In this document: piece after piece, positions 7,186-14,525 of the stretch
Layout of the letters: every line of letters begins with the position of its first letter
Numbering within the stretch: the first letter of the stretch is position 1
NCBI GenBank assembly: GCA_964548165.1
Contig: CAZJQD010000011.1
Span: forward strand, 1 to 14,525
From: CAZJQD01 sp964548165 [NCBI: uncultured bacterium]
Lineage (GTDB): Bacteria; UBA8481
Reading direction: 5' to 3'
Length of the DNA: 14,525 bases
Notes under the pieces: generated by a model
Databases searched by the model: none
What the model was told of the DNA's origin: nothing
Seen by the model: only the letters and a program-made list of their open reading frames with translations
Made by a program: the position numbers and the translations under genes

Positions 7186-8334
7186 ATGAAGCGCGCCATC
7201 AGGGTATTCATTGTTCTGGCGATCCTGGCCGTCATCGCGGTCGCCTTGAAGCTCACGGTCTTCGCGGTCAAGCCCATCCCGGTCACCGTTGCCGCCGTCG
7301 AGCGCGGGCGCGTCGAGGAGCTCGTCGTCAACTCGAAGGCCGGCACCGTGCGTTCGCGACAGCGCGCCCAGCTCTCGCCCGGGGTCAGCGGCGAGGTGAT
7401 CGAGCTCCCGGTGCGCGAGGGCCAGAGGGTCGTGAAGGGGCAGTTGCTCCTGAGGATCCGCGAGACCGAGCTCCGATCCCAGGTTGAGCTCGCCGAGCGC
7501 GCGCTGGCGGCGTCCCGATCGGCCGAGCGCGAGGCCCTGGTGGGGCTGGCGCAGGCCGAGAGCGCGCTGGTCCGGAACCGCGGCCTGGCGCGGGAGGGTG
7601 CGCTCCCGGTCTCCAGCCTGGAAGAGATCCGGACGCGCCGCGACGCCGCTGCTGCGGCCGTCGAGACGGCGCGTTCACGGGCCGCCCAGGCGTCGTCGCA
7701 GATCGACGCCAACCGCGCCGTCCTGGAGAAGACGGTCCTGGTCGCGCCCTTCGACGGGATCGTCGCCGCGCTGGCGGTTAAGGAAGGGGAGTGGACGAGC
7801 CCACAGCCCCCGGGCGTCCTGATCCCGGCCGCCATCGACCTCTTCGATCCCGATTCCATCTACGTCAGCGCGCCCCTGGATGAAGTCGACCTCGGCAGGC
7901 TCCGGGTCGGCATGCCGGTCCGCGTGACCGTCGACGCGTACAAGGACAGCGCCTTCCCGGGCCGCATCTCGCGGATCGCGCCCTACGTGGATGATCGCAA
8001 GGAGCAGAACCGCACCTTCGAGGTTGAGGTCGAGCTCGAGAACCAGGCTGCGGCGCGAACCCTGAGACCCGGGACGACCGCCGACGTGGAGATCATCGTC
8101 GAAGCGCGCGATAACGTGCTCAAGATTCCCACGTCCGCGCTCATGGAGAACGACCGCGTGCTCGTCGTCCGCGACGGAGTCCTCGTGGCGGTACCCGTGC
8201 GGACGGGCCTGCGAAACTGGGAGACGGTCGAGATCGTCGAGGGCCTCTCGGAGAGCGATCGCGTGGTCACCTCGCTCGACCGCGCCGAGGTCAAGGAGGG
8301 AGCCGCTGTCACGGTCGAGAACGGCGCCGAATAG
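7186..8334 (+). CDS. HlyD/MacA-family periplasmic adaptor (membrane fusion) protein
   Basis: A 382-aa inner-membrane-anchored adaptor of a MacAB-type efflux or export pump. Residues 5-25 form an N-terminal membrane anchor. Residues about 54-92 hold the first half of the lipoyl-like barrel-sandwich domain (PGVSGEVIELPVREGQRV). Residues about 95-185 are an Ala/Glu/Arg-rich helical hairpin, and TVLVAPFDGIVA restarts the lipoyl half. A beta-barrel (about 215-290) and a membrane-proximal domain follow. The ATG at 7186 has GGAGAG 5 bp upstream. The in-frame extension back to 6982 runs through the tRNA-derived element and is not believed. It is the first gene of a four-gene unit with the ATPase 19 bp downstream. 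Substrate unknown: relatives export macrolides, peptides or lipoproteins. Confidence 0.92.
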   Translation: MKRAIRVFIVLAILAVIAVALKLTVFAVKPIPVTVAAVERGRVEELVVNSKAGTVRSRQRAQLSPGVSGEVIELPVREGQRVVKGQLLLRIRETELRSQVELAERALAASRSAEREALVGLAQAESALVRNRGLAREGALPVSSLEEIRTRRDAAAAAVETARSRAAQASSQIDANRAVLEKTVLVAPFDGIVAALAVKEGEWTSPQPPGVLIPAAIDLFDPDSIYVSAPLDEVDLGRLRVGMPVRVTVDAYKDSAFPGRISRIAPYVDDRKEQNRTFEVEVELENQAAARTLRPGTTADVEIIVEARDNVLKIPTSALMENDRVLVVRDGVLVAVPVRTGLRNWETVEIVEGLSESDRVVTSLDRAEVKEGAAVTVENGAE

Positions 8335-8340
8335 GGATGG

Positions 8341-8354
8341 CGAGTAGTTACTCG
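8341..8354 (+). promoter_or_regulatory. 14-bp palindrome over the ATPase start codon
   Basis: CGAGTAGTTACTCG is an inverted repeat whose last base is the G of the GTG start at 8354. As RNA it can form a 4-bp CGAG/CUCG stem with a 6-nt loop. It lies between a weak AGGGA (8333-8337) and the start codon, which are otherwise about 16 bases apart, too far for ideal ribosome binding. An effect on translation between adaptor and ATPase is only inference. Confidence 0.3.
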
Positions 8355-9055
8355 TGATCACGCTGCGGGACTTGTCGCGGTCCTACGAGGTGGGCGGGAG
8401 ACCCGTTCACGCGCTGAGGGGCGTCTCGTTCACGATCGAGAGCGGCGAGTATCTCTCGATCATGGGCCCCTCGGGCTCCGGCAAGTCCACGCTCCTCAAT
8501 CTCCTCGGGTGTCTCGATCGGCCGACGGGCGGCACCTATACCTTCGAGGGGCGCGAGGTCAGCGCGATGACGGAGCTGGAGCTGGCGCAGATCCGCCAGC
8601 ACCGCATCGGTTTCGTCTTCCAGTTCTTCCACCTCATCGCGCGCCTGACGGCCGAGGGCAACGTGGAACTCCCGATGATCTTCGCCGGAGTGGACCCGCG
8701 GGAGCGACGCGATCGCATCCGGACGGCCCTTGCCGCCGTCGGGCTCGAGGGCCGCGCCACCCACCGTCCGGAGCAGCTCTCGGGCGGCGAGCGCCAGCGC
8801 GTCGCCATCGCGCGCGCGATCGCGATGAAGCCCTCGATCCTCCTCGCCGACGAGCCGACGGGCAACCTCGACTCGAAGACGGGCCGCGAGATCGTCGACC
8901 TCCTGGAGTCGATGAACCGCGGCGGATTGACGGTCGTGGTGGTGACGCACGACCCGTCGCTGGGACAACGCGCTCACCGCCGGATCCGGATCGCCGACGG
9001 GGTCATGGTCGAGGATGACCGTTCCGTCACCGGGCCCGTCCGTCCCCGCGCCTGA
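8354..9055 (+). CDS. ABC transporter ATP-binding protein (MacB/LolD type)
   Basis: A 233-aa cytoplasmic ATPase that drives the adjacent permeases. Walker A is GPSGSGKST (38-46) and the Q-loop glutamine is Q90 (FVFQFFHL). The signature is LSGGE (142-146) followed by RQRVAIARA. Walker B is ILLADEP (162-168), the D-loop is NLD (171-173) and the switch histidine is H199. It matches the LolD/MacB/FtsE-like group in length and in PTGNLDS. The GTG start at 8354 is forced by an in-frame TAG at 8345. In E. coli MacB the ATPase and permease are one chain; here they are separate genes. Confidence 0.96.
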   Translation: MITLRDLSRSYEVGGRPVHALRGVSFTIESGEYLSIMGPSGSGKSTLLNLLGCLDRPTGGTYTFEGREVSAMTELELAQIRQHRIGFVFQFFHLIARLTAEGNVELPMIFAGVDPRERRDRIRTALAAVGLEGRATHRPEQLSGGERQRVAIARAIAMKPSILLADEPTGNLDSKTGREIVDLLESMNRGGLTVVVVTHDPSLGQRAHRRIRIADGVMVEDDRSVTGPVRPRA

Positions 9056-9056
9056 C

Positions 9057-10262
9057 GTGTCCGCGCTCGATATCCTCCGCTATGCCGCCGGGGCTCTTCG
9101 CGGCCACCGCCTGCGCACCTCGCTCTCGGTCCTCGGGGTCGCGATCGGCGTGGCCTCCGTCATCATGCTGACCTCGCTTGGCGAGGGCGCACGGCTCTAC
9201 GTCATGGGCGAGTTCGCCCAGCTCGGCAACACGATGCTGATCGTCCTGCCCGGCAAGTCGGAGACCTCGGGCGGGCTCCCCATCTTCGCCCGGGCGCCGA
9301 ACGATCTGACGATCGAGGACGTCGAGATGATCCGCGACCGGGTGCCCGGGGTCCGGCTCGTCGCGCCCCTGGCCGTCGCGACCTTGATGGCTCGAGGCAA
9401 CGATCGCCAGCGCGAGTGCATGATCATCGGCACCACCGCCGAGTTCACCGAGATCCGGCGCTACGAGCTCTCCAGCGGCCAGCGCCTGCCCGCGGGCGAT
9501 CTCGGGCACGACGTGCGCGTCTGCCTCATCGGGGCGACGGTCCGCAAGGAGCTCTTCGGGGAGAAGAACCCGCTGGGGGAGGTCCTGCACGTCGGGGGGA
9601 CGCGGTATCGGATCCGTGGCGTCCTGGCACCGGCCGGGGTGGGGATGGGCGGCAACATCGACGAGATGGTCATCGTCCCGGTCGGGGGACTCCTGAGGAC
9701 GCTGAACCGTACCGGTCTCTTCCGGGCGTTCGTCGACGTCCGCTCGCCCGAGGACATTCCCGCCGTGCAACGCCGCATCACGGCGCTCATCAAGGAGCGA
9801 CACAACGGCGTGGAGGACATCACGATCTTCACGCAGGAGGCCATGCTCGAGACCTTCAACCGCATTCTCTCGGTGCTGACGTACGCGCTGGGCGGCATTG
9901 CGGCCATCTCGCTGGGGGTCGCCGGGGTCGGGATCATGAACGTGATGCTCGTCTCGGTTTCCGAGCGGACGCGCGAGGTCGGGCTCTTGAAGGCGCTCGG
10001 CGCGACGCGCGGGCAGATCACGAGCGCGTTCCTGGCCGAGTCCGCGGTGCTCTCCTCCGCCGGCGGCGCCGTCGGCCTCGGGATCGGCCTGGCCGCCGCG
10101 GCGACCCTCCAGGCCCTCTACCCGGCCTTTCCCGCCCAGCCGCCGGCCTGGGCCGTCTGGGCCGCGCTCATCGTCTCCGTCGCTGTAGGCATTCTCTTCG
10201 GGATGCTCCCGGCTCGACGCGCGGCCCGGCTCGATCCGGTCACCGCCCTGGCGCGCCGTTGA
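9057..10262 (+). CDS. MacB/FtsX-family ABC permease, first of a tandem pair
   Basis: A 401-aa inner-membrane permease with the MacB arrangement: TM1 at about 21-41, a large periplasmic domain, then TM2 (about 272-304), TM3 (about 324-351) and TM4 (about 362-386). The FtsX-type motif SERTREVGLLKALGATRGQI lies between TM2 and TM3. The C-terminus is PARRAARLDPVTAL. An in-frame ATG at 9015 would add 14 residues and overlap the ATPase gene by 41 bp. The GTG at 9057 is preferred because MSALDILRYAAGALRGHRLR then aligns without gaps to the first 20 residues of the next permease. Neither start has a good ribosome binding site, so tight coupling to the ATPase stop (1 bp away) is likely. Confidence 0.92.
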   Translation: MSALDILRYAAGALRGHRLRTSLSVLGVAIGVASVIMLTSLGEGARLYVMGEFAQLGNTMLIVLPGKSETSGGLPIFARAPNDLTIEDVEMIRDRVPGVRLVAPLAVATLMARGNDRQRECMIIGTTAEFTEIRRYELSSGQRLPAGDLGHDVRVCLIGATVRKELFGEKNPLGEVLHVGGTRYRIRGVLAPAGVGMGGNIDEMVIVPVGGLLRTLNRTGLFRAFVDVRSPEDIPAVQRRITALIKERHNGVEDITIFTQEAMLETFNRILSVLTYALGGIAAISLGVAGVGIMNVMLVSVSERTREVGLLKALGATRGQITSAFLAESAVLSSAGGAVGLGIGLAAAATLQALYPAFPAQPPAWAVWAALIVSVAVGILFGMLPARRAARLDPVTALARR

Positions 10263-10289
10263 ACGCGCGGCCGGCCGGGGGCGCCTGAG

Positions 10290-11492
10290 GTGCTCGTCAC
10301 GGATCTCGTGCGCCAGACGTTCAGCTCGGTCCGCGCCCATCGCCTCCGATCGTTCCTGACCATGCTCGGGATCGTGATCGGTATCGCGTCGGTCATCCTC
10401 CTGACCTCCATCGGCGAGGGGACGCGTCAGTACATCCTCTCGGAGTTCGCGCAGTTCGGATCGAACCTCCTGGTGGTGCAGACGGGGAAGACCATGACCA
10501 CGGGCACCGCCGGGGTCTTCGGCGGCACCACGAACCCGCTGACCCTGGAGGACGCCCTGGCCCTGGAGCGCACGCCCGGGGTGGAGAAGGTGCTCCCCGT
10601 CTGCATGGGCACCGGCGAGGTGCGCGCCGGTGAGCGGGCGCGGAACGTCTACGTCTACGGCGTGACGGACGCGGCGCCCCATATCTGGAAGTTCGGCGTC
10701 AGGCAGGGCCGGTTCCTTCCCGGGGGCGATCCGCGGCAGGCCGGCGCGCTGGCCGTGCTGGGGCCGAAGCTGAAGCGAGAGCTCTTCGGGGAGGCCAACG
10801 CGCTGGGGCAGTACGTTCACGTCGGCGGGCAGAGATTCATCGTCATCGGCGTGATGGAGCCGAAGGGTTACATGCTCGGGTTCGACATCGACGACGTCGT
10901 GTACATCCCCGTCGCGAGGGCCATGCCCATCTTCAATCGCCGTGACCTCATGGAGATCGACGTGCTCTTCTCGAGCATGGCGTCATCGAAGGCCGTCAGC
11001 GAGCACATCCGGCGGACCATGAGGGCGCGCCACCGCGGCGAGGAGGACTTCAATATCACCACCCAGTCCGAGATGCTGGCCTCGCTCGACAACATCCTCA
11101 AGATCATCAACTACGCCGTCGGCGGCATCGCGGCGATCTCTCTTTTGGTGGGCGCCATCGGCATCCTCACCATGATGTGGATCTCGGTGAACGAGCGGAC
11201 CCGCGAGATCGGGCTCTCGAAGGCCCTGGGCGCCACGGAGCGGCAGATCCTGCTCCTGTTCCTCGGGGAGGCCGCGCTCCTCTCCACGGTGGGCGGTATC
11301 ATCGGCCTGGCGGTGAGCCTGGGGATCTCGTTCGCCCTGCACCTCTTCGTCCCCGGGCTTCCGCTCTCGACACCCCTGCATTTCATCGTCCTGGCGCTGG
11401 CTACCAGTTTCATCGTCGGCATTGCTTCCGGTGTTCTTCCCGCCCGCCGCGCCGCCCAGCTCGACCCCGTCGAGGCGTTGGCAGCGGAGTAG
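10290..11492 (+). CDS. MacB/FtsX-family ABC permease, second of a tandem pair
   Basis: A 400-aa paralogue of the preceding gene. TM1 is at about 20-42 (MLGIVIGIASVILLTSIGEG), followed by a periplasmic domain. TM2 lies at about 270-298, TM3 at about 320-350 and TM4 at about 362-385. The conserved NERTREIGLSKALGATERQI motif and PARRAAQLDPVEAL tail are present. The GTG start at 10290 has GGGGG 8 bp upstream. With the first permease it probably forms a heterodimer on the shared ATPase dimer, but two separate homodimers cannot be excluded. It ends 35 bp before the cyclase gene and no terminator hairpin is visible in that gap. Confidence 0.93.
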   Translation: MLVTDLVRQTFSSVRAHRLRSFLTMLGIVIGIASVILLTSIGEGTRQYILSEFAQFGSNLLVVQTGKTMTTGTAGVFGGTTNPLTLEDALALERTPGVEKVLPVCMGTGEVRAGERARNVYVYGVTDAAPHIWKFGVRQGRFLPGGDPRQAGALAVLGPKLKRELFGEANALGQYVHVGGQRFIVIGVMEPKGYMLGFDIDDVVYIPVARAMPIFNRRDLMEIDVLFSSMASSKAVSEHIRRTMRARHRGEEDFNITTQSEMLASLDNILKIINYAVGGIAAISLLVGAIGILTMMWISVNERTREIGLSKALGATERQILLLFLGEAALLSTVGGIIGLAVSLGISFALHLFVPGLPLSTPLHFIVLALATSFIVGIASGVLPARRAAQLDPVEALAAE

Positions 11493-11512
11493 GACCAGGT
11501 GTGGCCGTACGG

Positions 11513-11518
11513 TAGACT
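11513..11518 (+). promoter_or_regulatory. Possible -10 element giving a near-leaderless cyclase mRNA
   Basis: TAGACT ends 9 bases before the cyclase ATG at 11528. Initiation at normal distance would leave a 5' UTR of about 3 nt. No Shine-Dalgarno sequence lies close to the ATG, which fits a leaderless start. No -35 box is seen, and read-through from the transport operon is equally possible. Confidence 0.3.
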
Positions 11519-11527
11519 CCCGTGCCT

Positions 11528-12952
11528 ATGAAGTTGCTGGTGCGATCCCTTGTTCATTATGCCGTTGCCGGCGGGATATTGGTCGTGTTCGGGCGGCAGG
11601 TCTGCCCCTTCATCGCGTGCCTCTCGCATGGTCAACTGGGGCGCGTCGTTTTCCTGTCTCTCGCGGTTGCCTGGTGTTCGAGGATGTGGGCGGAGCGCCG
11701 CTGGGTGGAATCCGCACCGATGCCGGGCCAGGCGCTGGTGCAGTTCCGCGTCGAGTTCGGGGCGTTCCTCCTGGCGGCCGCAGCGGCCGCGCTGATCGAC
11801 CGGGTCGTGCATGGCTTCCCCCTGGGAAGCGGATTCAAGCTGGCCATGGGTTTCCTGACCGTCGGATTCGCCGTTTCGCTCGACCTGGCCCTGGCGCGAG
11901 AGCGGAGCGTGATCCGCGCGCTCAACAAGGACCCGTCAGGGCATGTGAGTCTTACCGGCCGACCACTCTCCGTCTCGCGGACTTTTGTGGGGATAGCCGG
12001 CGCCGGCATACTTCTCGGGACCGTCGATATCGTGCTCCTCTCCCTTCATGATCTTTCCATGGGCGAGTCGATGATGGTGACCCGTCGCGAGCTCGTGATG
12101 GAGCTAGTCTTCGTGGCGGTGGTCACGGGCGCTTATGCTCTGGCCATCATCATGGCCTGGTCCCGGAACCTGGGACTCCTGTTCTCGTCGCAGGTCCGCG
12201 TCCTGGACGACGTGGCCCAGGGCCGTCTCGAACGCGTCGTGCCCGTGGCGACCCGGAACGAGTTCGGGTTCATCGCGGACCATACGAACCGCATGATCGT
12301 GGGACTCCGCGACAGGGCCAGGGTTCGCCACGTCCTCGAAAAGGTCTTCAGTCCCGAGGTGGCCGAGCAGCTCGTCGAGACGGGCGGAGCCCGTTTCGGG
12401 ACGAGGCGGGACCTGGTGCTCCTCTTCATGGATCTACGCGGATTTACAGCCCATGCCGAGGAGGCCGAGCCGGAGAGACTAGTCCGCGATCTCAACTCGT
12501 ATTTCTCGGCCATGGTAGCGCAGGTGCGAAGGCATGGGGGCGTCGTCGACAAGTTCATCGGGGACGGTATGTTAGCCATCTTCGGAATGGATCGCAGGGA
12601 TGGCGCGGAGGCTGACGCCGTCCGATGCGCTCTCGCCATGCGCAACGCTGTCATCGATCTGAAGCAGGATGTGAAACTTCCCCTGGAGCCGGGGATCGGG
12701 ATTCATTCCGGCGAAGTGATAGCCGGCGTGGCCGGTGCCGAGACCCGGCTCGAGTTCACCGTCATCGGCGACGCCGTCAATACCGCGTCGCGCCTCGAGG
12801 GAAGCACCAAGTCGTGCGGTCATTCCCTCCTGATCTCCGCGCGCATCATGGACGCGTTGCCGCCCGACTTGAGCTCCTTGCCGTGGACGGCCTTGGGAGA
12901 ACTGGCGCTCCCCGGCCGCAAGGCCTCACTCGTCGCTTTCGGGCTCAAGTAA
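11528..12952 (+). CDS. Six-TM, HAMP-linked class III adenylate cyclase
   Basis: A 474-aa membrane cyclase predicted to make cAMP from ATP. Hydrophobic segments lie at about 8-32, 38-50, 75-95, 103-123, 150-175 and 185-207, then a HAMP-like linker (about 210-262) and a helical lead into the catalytic domain (about 285-460). Metal ligands are D302 (LLFMDLRGFTA) and D346 (KFIGDGM). K342 and T411 (FTVIGDAVN) occupy the base-selecting positions; Lys with Thr is the pattern of bacterial (IIIb-type) adenylate rather than guanylate cyclases. The transition-state pair N418 and R422 (NTASRLE) is present, so the enzyme looks complete. An in-frame GTG at 11522 would add two residues. The input sensed by the membrane part is unknown. 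Confidence 0.92.
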   Translation: MKLLVRSLVHYAVAGGILVVFGRQVCPFIACLSHGQLGRVVFLSLAVAWCSRMWAERRWVESAPMPGQALVQFRVEFGAFLLAAAAAALIDRVVHGFPLGSGFKLAMGFLTVGFAVSLDLALARERSVIRALNKDPSGHVSLTGRPLSVSRTFVGIAGAGILLGTVDIVLLSLHDLSMGESMMVTRRELVMELVFVAVVTGAYALAIIMAWSRNLGLLFSSQVRVLDDVAQGRLERVVPVATRNEFGFIADHTNRMIVGLRDRARVRHVLEKVFSPEVAEQLVETGGARFGTRRDLVLLFMDLRGFTAHAEEAEPERLVRDLNSYFSAMVAQVRRHGGVVDKFIGDGMLAIFGMDRRDGAEADAVRCALAMRNAVIDLKQDVKLPLEPGIGIHSGEVIAGVAGAETRLEFTVIGDAVNTASRLEGSTKSCGHSLLISARIMDALPPDLSSLPWTALGELALPGRKASLVAFGLK

Positions 12953-12965
12953 GGAATCCTGAATT

Positions 12966-12996
12966 AAAAAAACCGGTGGCGGTTTCCCGCCACCGG
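12966..12996 (-). terminator. Intrinsic terminator of glnA
   Basis: A perfect 10-bp stem, CCGGTGGCGG (12973-12982) and CCGCCACCGG (12987-12996), with a 4-nt loop. On the minus strand it is followed by seven T residues (A7 at 12966-12972 on the plus strand). It lies 30 bp beyond the glnA stop. On the plus strand the hairpin is followed by CTTGTCC, so it would end the cyclase transcript less well, though the upstream A-run is typical of a shared bidirectional terminator. Confidence 0.9.
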
Positions 12997-13025
12997 CTTG
13001 TCCGGAGATCCGCTGACGAACGATC

Positions 13026-14438
13026 TCAGAGGTCGAAGTAGAGGTGGAACTCGTAGGGGTGCGGACGCAGGCGCAGGGCGTCGACTTCGGCCTCGCGCTT
13101 GTAGCCGATCCACGACTCGATGACGTCCTTGGTGAAGACGTCGCCCTTGAGAAGATACGCATGATCCTTCTCGAGGGCGTTGAGGGCCTCGTCGAGCGAG
13201 CCGGGCGCGGACGGCACGCCCTTCTTCTCCTCGGGGGAGAGGTCGTAGATGTTCTTGTCGAGGGGTGAACCCGGGTTGATCTTGTTCTCGATGCCGTCCA
13301 TGCCGGCCATCAGCATCGCCGCGAAGGCGAGGTAGCCGTTGCACGAGGGATCGGGGCAGCGGAACTCGACGCGCTTGGACTTGGGGCTGGAGGAATACAT
13401 CGGGATGCGGATGCAGGCCGAGCGGTTCGACTGGCTGTAGGCCAGGTTGACCGGGGCCTCGTAGCCCGGCACGAGCCGCTTGTAGGAGTTCGTCGTCGGG
13501 TTGGTGAGCGCGATGAGCGAGTGGGCGTGCTTGAGAAGGCCGCCGATGAAGTGGATGGCCATCTCCGAGAGTCCGGCGTAGCCCTTGCCGGCGAAGAGGT
13601 TCTGGCCGCCCTTCCAGATGGAGATGTGGGTGTGCATGCCGGAGCCGTTGTCCTGGAAGAGGGGCTTGGGCATGAACGTGACGGTCTTGCCGTTGCGGTA
13701 GGCGACGTTCTTGATGATGTATTTGAAGAGCATGAGCTGGTCGGCGACCTTCACCAGGGGATTGAACTTGATGTCGATCTCGGCCTGGCCCGCCGTCGCG
13801 ACCTCGTGGTGCTGGCGCTCGACGTGGATCCCGCAATTGAGCATCTCCTTGACCATCTCGTCGCGGAGATCCTGGAACTTGTCCATCGGGGGCGCGGGGA
13901 AGTAGCCCTCCTTGTGGCGGACCTTGTAGCCGAGGTTCGGGCTCTCCTCGCGGCCGCTGTTCCAGATGCCCTCGACGGAGTCGAGGTGGTAGTAGCTCTC
14001 GTACTGGTTCGTGCCGAAGCGAACGTCATCGAAGATGAAGAACTCGGCTTCCGGTCCCATGAAGCACGTGTCGCCGATGCCGGAGCTGATGAGGTACTGC
14101 TCGGCCTTCTGGGCGATGGACCGGGGATCGCGCTCGTAGCGCTCCTTCGTCTGCGGGTAGCAGATGTTGCAGATGAGCGAGAGGGTGGGCCAGGCGATGA
14201 ACGGGTCGATGAACGCCGTCTCCGCGTCCGGCATCACGAGCATGTCGGACTCGTTGATCTTCTTCCAGCCGCGGATCGAGGATCCGTCGAAGCCGAGACC
14301 GTCCTCGAAGATGTCCTCCGAGTAGTCCTCGACCGGGATCGAGAAGTGCTGCCAGAGGCCAGGGAAGTCCTGGAACTTGAAGTCGATGGACTTGATGCCC
14401 TTGTCCTTGATCATCTGCGTAATATCTTTAGGCGTCAT
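13026..14438 (-). CDS. glnA: Glutamine synthetase, type I
   Basis: A 470-aa cytoplasmic dodecameric enzyme that joins ammonia to glutamate using ATP. Hallmarks are FDGSSIRGW near the N-terminus, [10 protein letters not shown] (metal glutamates), [11 protein letters not shown], and [11 protein letters not shown] (catalytic His region). Then come the glutamate flap [21 protein letters not shown], and [24 protein letters not shown]. Length equals the E. coli enzyme. Y398 in [11 protein letters not shown] sits at the adenylylation position, so control by a GlnE-type adenylyltransferase is likely (GSI-beta type); the usual LPPEE reads LSPEE. The ATG at 14438 has a strong GGGAGGG 9 bp upstream (14448-14454 on the plus strand). 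Confidence 0.98.
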   Translation of the reverse strand: MTPKDITQMIKDKGIKSIDFKFQDFPGLWQHFSIPVEDYSEDIFEDGLGFDGSSIRGWKKINESDMLVMPDAETAFIDPFIAWPTLSLICNICYPQTKERYERDPRSIAQKAEQYLISSGIGDTCFMGPEAEFFIFDDVRFGTNQYESYYHLDSVEGIWNSGREESPNLGYKVRHKEGYFPAPPMDKFQDLRDEMVKEMLNCGIHVERQHHEVATAGQAEIDIKFNPLVKVADQLMLFKYIIKNVAYRNGKTVTFMPKPLFQDNGSGMHTHISIWKGGQNLFAGKGYAGLSEMAIHFIGGLLKHAHSLIALTNPTTNSYKRLVPGYEAPVNLAYSQSNRSACIRIPMYSSSPKSKRVEFRCPDPSCNGYLAFAAMLMAGMDGIENKINPGSPLDKNIYDLSPEEKKGVPSAPGSLDEALNALEKDHAYLLKGDVFTKDVIESWIGYKREAEVDALRLRPHPYEFHLYFDL

Positions 14439-14449
14439 CTCTCGTGACC

Positions 14450-14510
14450 CTCCCGAAAAGTTCAGGCGGCCCGGGACCCGATCGTTGCCGCTGATCGGGA
14501 GCGCCCTGAA
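14450..14510 (-). promoter_or_regulatory. Structured glnA leader with nested hairpin and possible anti-SD
   Basis: On the minus strand an inner stem CCCGATC/GATCGGG (14493-14499 with 14477-14483) sits within outer arms TTCAGG/CCTGAA (14505-14510 with 14461-14466), directly followed by CTTTTC and the ribosome binding site. The segment CTCCCGA (14495-14501) can instead pair with TCGGGAG (14450-14456), which covers the ribosome binding site. The two pairings exclude each other. The element could be a terminator of an upstream gene, an attenuator, or a protein-binding palindrome. No known glnA riboswitch class is recognised. Confidence 0.5.
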
Positions 14511-14525
14511 ACCGTCCTGTTGCTC

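Noticed and set aside
6813-7859. Long minus-strand open frame extending upstream of the cobalamin-binding-like gene
   Set aside because: It reads antisense through the tRNA (giving MEGFEPPTSGLQNRC, a well-known false peptide from tRNA antisense) and through the adaptor gene; it has no family pattern.
9015-9056. ATG at 9015 as the first permease start
   Set aside because: It would add a Pro-rich 14-residue tail and a 41-bp overlap. The GTG at 9057 gives gap-free alignment with the paralogous permease. It remains possible.
9027-10820. 597-aa minus-strand open frame opposite the permeases
   Set aside because: An Arg/Asp/Gly/His-rich shadow of two clearly conserved plus-strand permease genes, typical of high-GC DNA.
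13521-14447. 308-aa plus-strand open frame opposite glnA
   Set aside because: A Val/Asp/Leu-rich shadow frame of glnA; no recognisable domain.
1-14525. CRISPR array, insertion sequence or transposase
   Set aside because: No regularly spaced short repeats, transposase-like proteins or terminal inverted repeats with target duplications were seen.

Overview
The window is high-GC bacterial DNA with strong G/C preference at third codon positions. It probably comes from a Gram-negative (diderm) bacterium. An HrpB helicase, a MacA-type membrane-fusion adaptor with MacB-type permeases, and a type I glutamine synthetase that keeps the adenylylation tyrosine all fit that. The lineage cannot be fixed from sequence alone. 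Myxococcota/Deltaproteobacteria, Acidobacteria or a related uncultured phylum are plausible. The tRNA has no genomically encoded CCA.

Layout: 1-111 is the Ala/Pro-rich tail of a truncated gene. 240-3626 (+) is a large membrane-anchored or exported subtilisin-family protease with a prodomain and three tandem C-terminal modules. It converges with 3637-6252 (-), the ATP-dependent helicase hrpB. hrpB is translationally coupled to 6249-6812 (-), which looks like only the C-terminal half of a BtuF-type cobalamin-binding protein and appears to be read from a leaderless message. A short divergent region separates it from tRNA-Thr(UGU) at 6902-6973 (+). Directly after the tRNA lies an odd 140-bp structured element that ends in a second copy of the tRNA 3' end.

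7186-11492 (+) is a four-gene MacAB-like operon: adaptor, ATPase, and two paralogous FtsX/MacB permeases. The two permeases have nearly equal length and probably form a heterodimer; no TolC-type gene is in view. It is followed in the same direction by a six-TM, HAMP-linked class III adenylate cyclase at 11528-12952. Facing it is glnA at 13026-14438 (-), with a clear intrinsic terminator at 12966-12996. The glnA leader holds a nested hairpin and an alternative pairing that could cover its ribosome binding site.

The points most worth a second look are the tRNA-derived element at 6956-7161, the glnA leader, the two-cysteine arrangement and C-terminal modules of the protease, the truncated cobalamin-binding gene, and a TAGAMT-like -10 motif shared by three intergenic regions.
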